From positions 1-20,247 of the forward strand of contig CBFDBT010000029.1 of NCBI GenBank assembly GCA_965603115.1: a stretch of DNA of 20,247 nucleotides, read 5' to 3'. The stretch comes from CBFDBT01 sp965603115 (lineage in GTDB: Bacteria > Pseudomonadota > Alphaproteobacteria > Sphingomonadales > Kordiimonadaceae). The notes under the pieces are model-generated. The model saw nothing but the letters and a program-made list of their open reading frames with translations, was not told the origin of the DNA and did no database searches. The position numbers and the translations under genes were made by a program. Shown here in pieces: positions 13,880-20,247 of this stretch. Every line of letters begins with the position of its first letter. Position 1 is the first letter of the stretch.

Positions 13880-15477
13880 GTATTTGGCGCAGAACATCTG
13901 CTATCAGCCGCATGGCAGGCTATTCCATATTAGCTGCAACGATGTTTTCACCACTTACATTGTCTGCTCAAGATTCAGGGCAAAAAGGTGGGGTGGAAGT
14001 AAAGCCACAGGATAATATTATTGAGATAGACAGATTTAAAGGCACCTTGCTTAGGCTTGCCAGTCCTGCCAGTGATGTCTTTATAGCAAATCCAAATATA
14101 GCCAATGTGCAGATCAAGTCACCACAACTTATCTATATTTTTGGTAAAAACGTTGGTCAAACAACAATTTATGTCATGGATGATACGCAAACCCCTATTT
14201 ATAGCGGCGCACTTCAGGTCAATGAGAATATTCAAGCCCAGGCTGACCAGTCCAATATGCTTCATGATTATGAAACTAAAATTGAAAAATTGGTGCCTGG
14301 TTCAGACATTACAATCACCTCTTTTGGTAAAATGTTTATTTTAGAGGGTACTGTACAATCTCCCGAACAAGCAGATCTTATCGTGCGCCTTTGCGAACCT
14401 CTTGTTACTGGCAATCCTCTTGACGCCATGCAAAGCTTTGGAATGACAGCATCTGAAACGATTGAGGCTGCTAGGCGTTCTTCTGAAAATGAAGCCCGTG
14501 AAAAACAAGCCGGCATTGATAAAACGCTTAACCTTGTAAATCGTCTTGTCGTGCTTCAGCCAACACAGGTAAACCTTCGGGTAAAGATCGCTGAAATAGG
14601 CCGCTCAACCATAAAAGAGCTTGGCATCAACTGGGAAAACGGCTTTGGCTCCGGCAGTACCGCGATCGGCTTAGCGGTGGGGCGTGATGTCTTTACAAAT
14701 GTTATGGATGAAGCTTTAGGTGCCCCTATAAAAAATTATCTCAAACCAGGAAGCGGGATAAACAATCTATTTGGCGGATTTTCCGCTGGCAACTTCAATC
14801 TTGATTTCATCTTAGACGCCTTGGATAATGAAGGCTTCCTCTCCGTACTAGCCGAGCCCAACCTTACAGCACTCTCTGGCGAAACGGCGACCTTCCTCGC
14901 GGGTGGCGAATTTCCGATACCCGTTCCTCAGCGCGATAATGTCACAATTCAATTTCGCCAATTTGGCGTGCAGCTGGCCTTCACACCGACTGTTCTCAGT
15001 AGTGGTCGTATTAATCTTCATGTGATGCCAGAGGTTTCTGATCTTTCCAATGCGGGATCCCTACAAATCGCAGGGACACATATTCCAAGTATTACCACAA
15101 GAAAAGTGGACACCACAGTGGAGCTGGGTAGTGGTGAAAGCTTTGCCATAGCAGGGCTGCTCGAAAATAAAGTGGTGCAAGACGCTACAAAATTTCCAGG
15201 ACTCGGTGATCTACCAATCCTTGGTGCTTTATTCCGCTCCGATAGGTTCAAGCGCAATGAGACCGAGCTTTTAGTTGTTGTTACACCTTATCTAGTCAAG
15301 CCAGTGGATGCGCGCAGAATTACCCTGCCAACCGATGGGTATATTGCTCCTAATGATATGGAGCGATACCTACAGGGTCAAAAGTGGCAGCCGCGGGTGC
15401 AGCAAAATACACCTGGTGATAAAACACGTAACACGGGTCCTACCCTTAAAGGTCGGGCCGGATTCCAGTTGAAATAA
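13876..15477 (+). CDS. cpaC: Flp pilus secretin CpaC/RcpA
   Basis: This 533-residue protein is the outer-membrane channel of the Tad pilus. It starts with a signal peptide (about residues 1-31, ending LTLSA before QDSG). Residues about 45-115 are the secretin N-terminal domain (FKGTLLRLASPASDVFIANP). Residues about 138-225 are a BON-like domain with a charged insertion near 185-215. The secretin core runs from about 235 to 475 and includes VLAEPNLTALSGETATFLAGGEFPIPV (residues 324-350) and the terminal GDLPILGALFRS and ELLVVVTPYLV motifs. The C-terminal tail of about 55 residues is polar. It overlaps cpaB by four bases and is followed after 14 bp by cpaD, whose lipoprotein product may help target or stabilise it. 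Confidence 0.96.
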   Translation: MSIWRRTSAISRMAGYSILAATMFSPLTLSAQDSGQKGGVEVKPQDNIIEIDRFKGTLLRLASPASDVFIANPNIANVQIKSPQLIYIFGKNVGQTTIYVMDDTQTPIYSGALQVNENIQAQADQSNMLHDYETKIEKLVPGSDITITSFGKMFILEGTVQSPEQADLIVRLCEPLVTGNPLDAMQSFGMTASETIEAARRSSENEAREKQAGIDKTLNLVNRLVVLQPTQVNLRVKIAEIGRSTIKELGINWENGFGSGSTAIGLAVGRDVFTNVMDEALGAPIKNYLKPGSGINNLFGGFSAGNFNLDFILDALDNEGFLSVLAEPNLTALSGETATFLAGGEFPIPVPQRDNVTIQFRQFGVQLAFTPTVLSSGRINLHVMPEVSDLSNAGSLQIAGTHIPSITTRKVDTTVELGSGESFAIAGLLENKVVQDATKFPGLGDLPILGALFRSDRFKRNETELLVVVTPYLVKPVDARRITLPTDGYIAPNDMERYLQGQKWQPRVQQNTPGDKTRNTGPTLKGRAGFQLK

Positions 15478-15491
15478 AGGGAGTGACCAAC

Positions 15492-16106
15492 ATGAAACAC
15501 CGTCTTTTATATACATCACTCGCCTTGGGCACATCTTTGTTACTAGGGGCATGTAGCCAACAAGGCTACTACACCAATGGCGCTGAATTAGAACGCAATA
15601 TTGTTACTATGGTTCGTCTTGCGCATCCTGTTGCCGCAGAGCAAGATGGTGCGATAGACTTGTCACAAGACAGTCTCGCCAATCTTGCGAGTTTTGCCAC
15701 CACAAATGAAGTTGGTTATGGCGACGTGATCCTATTTGATCAGGGCGTTGATGTTCCGGCTGAACGCATTGACGCCCTAACAGCTTGGTTCTTAAAACAA
15801 GGTGTTTCGGTAGGGGAAAACAATGGCGTCTTTGGCGCGATGCCTGCTGATGGCAGTGTGATGGTTTATGTAGAACGCTATACTGTAACCGCACCTGATT
15901 GTCAGCGTTGGAGTGAAACATCCTCTTCTAATCCTAATAATGCTCCAGGTCAGCCTTTTGGCTGTACGTCTCAAAGCAACCTTGCGGCGATGGTAGCGAA
16001 CCCACGAGACCTAGTTACAGGTGAGCGTGATGGCGCCAATCCAGACGCTACCCGTAAGGCGGTTAAGGCCTATCGACATAAGCCAGTTGGGGAGCAGCAG
16101 GAATGA
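15492..16106 (+). CDS. cpaD: Flp pilus biogenesis lipoprotein CpaD
   Basis: This is a 204-residue outer-membrane lipoprotein. MKHRLLYTSLALGTSLLLGAC has a lipobox LGAC with C21 as the lipidated residue. The C-terminal part has the CpaD signature QPFGCTSQSNLAAMVANPRDLV, ending near an AxxAVKAYR segment. It works with the CpaC secretin. The ATG at 15492 is preferred over the GTG at 15483 because GGGAG lies 8 nt upstream of the ATG and overlaps the GTG. The stop overlaps the cpaE start by four bases (ATGA). Confidence 0.93.
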   Translation: MKHRLLYTSLALGTSLLLGACSQQGYYTNGAELERNIVTMVRLAHPVAAEQDGAIDLSQDSLANLASFATTNEVGYGDVILFDQGVDVPAERIDALTAWFLKQGVSVGENNGVFGAMPADGSVMVYVERYTVTAPDCQRWSETSSSNPNNAPGQPFGCTSQSNLAAMVANPRDLVTGERDGANPDATRKAVKAYRHKPVGEQQE

Positions 16107-17326
16107 GTACCGATCTAAACTCCAATGATAGAGAGCCCTTTGGCGCTTACTTGTCAGATGAAGAAACGGCTTCTATTTTATTGCCAATCATTCACGGACT
16201 TAATTGGCCAGGTGCAAATATTCACCAAGGCGGTATCGCTAACGCCGTCAGATCACTTGGTATCATGTCATCTCCGGAGTTTCTCATAGTCGATATGTCC
16301 GAGAGCGTTGATATGCTTGGAGACCTTAACGCTCTTGCTGAAGTTTGCGAACCTGGTACCGTTGTTTTGGCTCTAGGTGTTATTAATGATGTTGGTATTT
16401 ATCGCGACTTGATCAATTCAGGCATTCATGATTATCTCGTAAAACCTATTTCTCAAGAGTTGCTCCGCGAAGCTGTCATTTCTGGAGAACTGGCTCTACA
16501 TACGCCAGCCGAAGCAGAAGCCAAAGCCGCGGCGCCTACAGATAAGTCGACCGTTCTGGTTATCGGGTCACGCGGCGGTGTGGGTTCAACAACTATAGCC
16601 GCTAATGTTGCTCAACGGTATTCTGATAATCCAAAAAACAATGTCGCTTTCCTCGATCTAGATGTGCAATTTGGTACAGGTGCAATGCAATTCGACCTTG
16701 AACCTGGAAGAGGCCTGTTCGACGCCCTTGAAAATCCAGCGCGGGTTGATGGCTTGTTTATCGAACGTGCGATGATCAAGGCAGGTGACAATTTATCGAT
16801 TTTAGGCTCTGAAGCGAGTATCAATGCTGGTTTGATCCCAGAAAGCAATTCCGTTGACCTACTCATACAAACTCTTACAGAAAATTTTGACACCGTCGTT
16901 GTAGATATGCCGCGTCATATACTTGGGCAACATCCCAATGCTGTTGAACACGCAACGGACATCATTGTAGTTTCAGACCTTTCCCTTGCTGCTACGCGAG
17001 ACACTATCCGGTTATTCGCCCATTTAAAGCTGGCGGCTCAAAATGCTAAAATCCATTTGGTAGTAAATCGGTCTGCTGATGCTAATTCAAACGAGGTAGA
17101 CCCTCGTGATTTTGCAGCCAGTGTCGAGCATGAAATAGATGTAACTATCCCTGATGACCGCAAAACAATGGTCGATGCCGCTAGAAAAGGCAAACCGCTC
17201 ATCGAAGTTGCCGCTTCGTCAAAACCTGGGCAAGCCATTGATCTTTTAATGAGCCGATTAACGAATGCAACTGGTGAAGCAGAAACTGCTAAGGGCGGCT
17301 TCTGGAGCAAGCTTTTAGCTAAATAA
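16103..17326 (+). CDS. cpaE: Pilus assembly MinD/ParA-like protein CpaE/TadZ
   Basis: This is a 407-residue protein that localises the Tad machinery, as CpaE/TadZ does at the cell pole. The N-terminal part (about 20-130) is receiver-like, with a possible acceptor D64 in LIVDMS and K114 in YLVKPIS but without the full acidic cluster of a true receiver. The second part (about 149-385) is a MinD-type P-loop domain. Its Walker A is SRGGVGSTT (156-164), in which both lysines of the usual KGGxGK[ST] are replaced, as is common in CpaE proteins. FLDLDVQFGTG (183-193) and VVDMP follow. It probably acts by binding rather than by strong ATP hydrolysis. Translation is coupled to cpaD by an ATGA overlap. 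Confidence 0.93.
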   Translation: MSTDLNSNDREPFGAYLSDEETASILLPIIHGLNWPGANIHQGGIANAVRSLGIMSSPEFLIVDMSESVDMLGDLNALAEVCEPGTVVLALGVINDVGIYRDLINSGIHDYLVKPISQELLREAVISGELALHTPAEAEAKAAAPTDKSTVLVIGSRGGVGSTTIAANVAQRYSDNPKNNVAFLDLDVQFGTGAMQFDLEPGRGLFDALENPARVDGLFIERAMIKAGDNLSILGSEASINAGLIPESNSVDLLIQTLTENFDTVVVDMPRHILGQHPNAVEHATDIIVVSDLSLAATRDTIRLFAHLKLAAQNAKIHLVVNRSADANSNEVDPRDFAASVEHEIDVTIPDDRKTMVDAARKGKPLIEVAASSKPGQAIDLLMSRLTNATGEAETAKGGFWSKLLAK

Positions 17327-17342
17327 TGTAGGTACCTAAAAT

Positions 17343-19148
17343 ATGTCACGTAATGCCTTTGGCAGAACAACTAAGGGGAAGAAGAAGAGTGTTGGCCTAG
17401 GTAGCGGAGGCTTTGGCGCACGCTCTGCTGCATCAGAAGCTGCCTCTGAGGTAGATACCACTGAGCCAGAAAAAGCTGAAGAAGAAAAGGCTGTTGAACA
17501 GCCGGTTGAAGCTGAGGAAAATGTCTCAAGTGATGAGGAAGTAGATCAAGTAGAAATTCCAACAGGTACTGACGTGGCCTCAAGTGGGGCTGACAGTCTT
17601 CCACAAGCAGACAATGCGGCCCTCGAACAAATTGCTGATATAGCAGAAAGCGGCTTAAAAGAAGCTCTCCCTGCTAATGAAGCAAGAATGTACAACCCAC
17701 AAGAAATTACGGAAAAGCTTGGCTCCTATGTGCTTTCAGTAGCGCAAAACTCAGGTCATAATGTTTCAGAAAATGATAAAAACGATCTGGTAACCTACCT
17801 CTTTAATGAATTAGAGACCATTGTTGGCGGATTTGATTCAGAAGAGGCTGACCAAAAAGCCAGCGCGCCCAAAAAAGATAAGAAGAAGAGCACTCTCCAT
17901 GAAGCCAAAGAAAGACTTCAGCCGCTTTTAATGGAGCATATCGATCCAGCTGCAGCCGCTGAACTTACACGACCTGAACTTGCTGACCAAATAGGTGAGG
18001 TCGTTGGTGAATTGCTTGTTCAAGAACGTATTAACCTGAACCTGAAAGAACAGCGTAGCCTAGTAATTCTTCTACTTGATGACATGCTAGGGCTTGGGCC
18101 GCTAGAGCCTCTACTCGCTGATGATTTAGTCACGGATATTATGGTCAACGGCCCCAATCAGGTATATATTGAGCGTAGCGGTAAACTGACACTTTCTAAT
18201 GTTCACTTTCGAGACAATCAGCACCTTTTAAATATTGCCCAGCGTATCGTGACAGCTGTTGGCAGACGTGTAGATGAAACATCGCCTATATGTGATGCTC
18301 GCTTGGCAGATGGTAGTCGTGTGAACGTTATTATACCACCGCTTGCTATTGATGGCGCATCAATTTCCATTCGTAAATTCTCGGAAGATAAAATCACACT
18401 TGATAAAATGCTTGGTTTTAAAAGTATTTCCGAGCCATTAATGAAGTTATTGAAAATTGCTGGAGCTTGTCGTCTGAATATACTCGTGTCGGGCGGTACT
18501 GGTTCAGGTAAAACAACTATGCTCAACGCCTTATCTAGGATGGTGGACAAAGGCGAACGCGTGGTCACCATTGAAGATGCTGCCGAGCTTCAGCTGCAAC
18601 AGCCTCACGTTGTGCGCTTAGAGACACGCCCTGCTAACCTTGAAGGCAAAGGTGAGGTTACCATGCGGGATCTTGTCAAAAATGCCCTGCGTATGCGCCC
18701 TGACCGTATTATTCTCGGTGAGATACGTGGTGGTGAAGCGATTGATATGCTGCAAGCAATGAACACTGGTCACGATGGATCTATGGGTACGGTTCACGCT
18801 AACCGCCCTCGTGAAACCCTTACTCGTATGGAAAATATGGTGAATATGGCAGGCCTTAACCTTCCTCCTAAAGCCATTCGCGAGCAGGTAGCTGCCTCCG
18901 TTGATATGATCGTGCAAGTACAGCGTATGCGGGACGGTGGCCGTAGGACGACTTATGTTACCGAAGTTGTCGGCATGGAAGGGGATGTGATTACAACCCA
19001 AGACTTATTCAAGTTCGAATTTACTGGCGAAGATAGTGCTGGTAATTTGATTGGTGACTTTAAATCGACAGGTGTTAGACCTCACTTTTTGCAAAAGGCC
19101 CAATATTTTGGCTTGGACCGTGCGTTAATGGAGGTAATGAACAGCTAA
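17343..19148 (+). CDS. cpaF: Flp pilus motor ATPase CpaF/TadA with long N-terminal extension
   Basis: This 601-residue secretion ATPase powers Flp pilus assembly. The core contains Walker A GGTGSGKTT (384-392), Asp box TIEDAAEL (409-416), Walker B IILGEIRGGEA (456-466) and His box GHDGSMGTVHAN (476-487). The standard CpaF N-terminal helical domain starts near residue 184. Ahead of it are about 180 extra residues: a basic start, an acidic low-complexity stretch (about 35-75), and a helical segment (about 118-162) that resembles the standard N-terminal domain. Usual family length is about 450-520. The start is ATG 17343 with AGG at 17330-17332, about 10 nt upstream. The stop TAA shares one base with the tadB start (TAATG). 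Confidence 0.95.
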   Translation: MSRNAFGRTTKGKKKSVGLGSGGFGARSAASEAASEVDTTEPEKAEEEKAVEQPVEAEENVSSDEEVDQVEIPTGTDVASSGADSLPQADNAALEQIADIAESGLKEALPANEARMYNPQEITEKLGSYVLSVAQNSGHNVSENDKNDLVTYLFNELETIVGGFDSEEADQKASAPKKDKKKSTLHEAKERLQPLLMEHIDPAAAAELTRPELADQIGEVVGELLVQERINLNLKEQRSLVILLLDDMLGLGPLEPLLADDLVTDIMVNGPNQVYIERSGKLTLSNVHFRDNQHLLNIAQRIVTAVGRRVDETSPICDARLADGSRVNVIIPPLAIDGASISIRKFSEDKITLDKMLGFKSISEPLMKLLKIAGACRLNILVSGGTGSGKTTMLNALSRMVDKGERVVTIEDAAELQLQQPHVVRLETRPANLEGKGEVTMRDLVKNALRMRPDRIILGEIRGGEAIDMLQAMNTGHDGSMGTVHANRPRETLTRMENMVNMAGLNLPPKAIREQVAASVDMIVQVQRMRDGGRRTTYVTEVVGMEGDVITTQDLFKFEFTGEDSAGNLIGDFKSTGVRPHFLQKAQYFGLDRALMEVMNS

Positions 19149-20137
19149 TGAACCCAAATGACCTCAATATTTTAGTTTTTGGCGGCATCTTCATGATAGT
19201 GATAATAATCGCTGCTGTTTATATGCTTATGCAATCCCTAAGTGGTCCTAGAAAAGAATCCCAAGCCAAACTGAGCAAGATCAAAGACAAATTTGCTGGC
19301 GGCCACCTAACAGGTGAAGCACGCCAGCGTGCCATTAAAGGCATGACCAAAAGCGTTGGCTTTGATAAATTTGCTGAAAGCTTAATCCCTAAACCGCAGC
19401 AGCTACAGGAAAGAATTCACCAAACTGGGCGAGACATCGCTCTATCCAAATATGTTACTTTCTCTGGTATTTTAACCGTAGCTTCTATGCTCGTTATTTT
19501 CATCCTTATGTCCAATATAGCCATTGCGATTGCTCTCGGCATCATCATTGGCCTTGGCTTGCCCCATATGGCTATTGGTTCAATGATTAAAAAACGTAAG
19601 CAGCTCTTCATTAAGCAGTTTCCTGATGCGCTTGACCTAATCGTTCGCGGCCTACAGGCTGGCTTGCCTGTAAATGAAGCTATTATCAATGTTGGTGTGG
19701 AAATTCCAGCACCTGTGGGCGCTGAATTTCGCAAAGTTTCAGATGACGTAAGGCTTGGTAAAACACTAGAAGTTGCTCTGTGGGATGCCAATGCTCGCAT
19801 TGACTTACCCGACTATAAATTCTTTGTAATTTCACTCAGCGTGCAACGTGAAACAGGTGGCAACCTTGGTGAAACCCTGCATAATCTCGCTGGAATTCTA
19901 AGGCAGCGGCAAGCCATGAAACTCAAAGTAAAGGCCATGTCTTCTGAGGCTAAGGCAAGCGCTTATATATTAGGTGCTCTTCCTTTTGTCATGTTGGGCT
20001 TGATCATGATGATGAATTATGATTATGGCATCATACTCTTTACCCATGATACCGCTATTAAGGTCGCAATCGGTGGCCTCTTCTGGATGAGTATCGGTAT
20101 ATTTACCATGGCAAAAATGATTGACTTTGATATTTAA
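19148..20137 (+). CDS. tadB: Flp pilus assembly inner-membrane protein TadB/CpaG
   Basis: This is a 329-residue inner-membrane platform protein with a type II secretion F (T2SSF) domain. There is a membrane segment at about 7-28, two more around 100-145, the T2SSF cytoplasmic domain (about 160-270) with QFPDALDLIVRGLQAGLPVNEA and RETGGNLGETLHNLA, and two C-terminal membrane helices (about 272-291 and 300-325). TadB pairs with TadC to form the platform driven by CpaF. The start overlaps the cpaF stop by one base, and the next gene begins after 18 bp, so the cluster is one operon. Confidence 0.95.
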   Translation: MNPNDLNILVFGGIFMIVIIIAAVYMLMQSLSGPRKESQAKLSKIKDKFAGGHLTGEARQRAIKGMTKSVGFDKFAESLIPKPQQLQERIHQTGRDIALSKYVTFSGILTVASMLVIFILMSNIAIAIALGIIIGLGLPHMAIGSMIKKRKQLFIKQFPDALDLIVRGLQAGLPVNEAIINVGVEIPAPVGAEFRKVSDDVRLGKTLEVALWDANARIDLPDYKFFVISLSVQRETGGNLGETLHNLAGILRQRQAMKLKVKAMSSEAKASAYILGALPFVMLGLIMMMNYDYGIILFTHDTAIKVAIGGLFWMSIGIFTMAKMIDFDI

Positions 20138-20155
20138 ATGATAGAGGGCCGATAA

Positions 20156-20247
20156 ATGTTAGGTTTAGACATGATAGACATTATCTCGCTTATCGTCGTT
20201 GCTGTGGCGGCCGCAGTGATCTTTATTGTTTATAATTCAGGCCTAAA
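20156..20247 (+). CDS. tadC: Start of TadC/CpaH-like gene (cut by window end)
   Basis: The first 30 codons read MLGLDMIDIISLIVVAVAAA and then VIFIVYN, a membrane helix close to the N-terminus, as in TadC. GAGGG lies about 8-9 nt before the ATG, and the gene begins 18 bp after tadB, where cpa/tad loci normally have tadC. The identity rests mostly on gene order, because the T2SSF domain lies outside the window. Confidence 0.75.
   Translation, partial: MLGLDMIDIISLIVVAVAAAVIFIVYNSGL

Noticed and set aside
1..20247. CRISPR arrays, tRNA or rRNA genes, transposases, phage genes.
   Set aside because: None seen: no regular short repeats with spacers, no cloverleaf or rRNA segments, and no such protein in any credible frame.

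Overview
The window looks like chromosome of a free-living alphaproteobacterium of moderate-to-low GC. The evidence is a complete Caulobacter-type (cpa/Tad) Flp-pilus locus, a consensus CtrA-type box upstream of the pilin gene, a candidate suhB/MmgR-like small RNA, and a HisN-type histidinol phosphatase. The genus cannot be settled from the sequence alone; a marine Kordiimonadales-like lineage is only a guess.

Positions 1-507 hold a predicted minus-strand small RNA ending in a strong intrinsic terminator, then an AT-rich leader with a plausible promoter for typA/bipA (508-2337, own terminator at 2360). Next is a membrane-anchored protein with a degenerate GGDEF domain and an EAL domain (2556-4055). 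Its stop codon lies inside the first copy of a 72-bp-period tandem palindromic repeat. A GC-richer, hairpin-rich island without genes runs from there to about 4300, followed by a tiny YqaE/Pmp3-type membrane protein (4469-4687).

Positions 4688-9132 are mixed housekeeping or accessory genes. On the minus strand are a MOSC-domain (YcbX/mARC-like) protein, a stand-alone CheY-like receiver three bases upstream of it, a DadA/D-arginine-dehydrogenase-like flavoprotein, and a lysophospholipase-like alpha/beta hydrolase. On the plus strand is an inositol-monophosphatase-family HisN.

Positions 9166-20247 are the pilus locus, split by a 400-bp divergent control region. To the left, on the minus strand, tadG-like, tadE-like and tadE-like genes overlap by one base each and probably encode minor pilins. 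To the right, on the plus strand, flp is followed by its own terminator, then cpaA (prepilin peptidase), cpaB, cpaC (secretin), cpaD (lipoprotein), cpaE (MinD-like), cpaF (motor ATPase), tadB and the start of tadC. Overlaps at B/C, D/E and F/tadB indicate tight translational coupling. The logic of the locus is that Flp and the TadE-type proteins are processed by CpaA, assembled on the TadB/TadC platform by CpaF with CpaE, and extruded through the CpaC/CpaD/CpaB channel.

No transposase, CRISPR array, tRNA or rRNA was seen. I did not find a clearly new multi-gene system. The most unusual signals are the anti-Shine-Dalgarno small RNA, the tandem palindromic element at 4047-4171, the alanine at the pilin cleavage site, an apparent N-terminal domain duplication in CpaF, and the palindromes in the pilus control regions.
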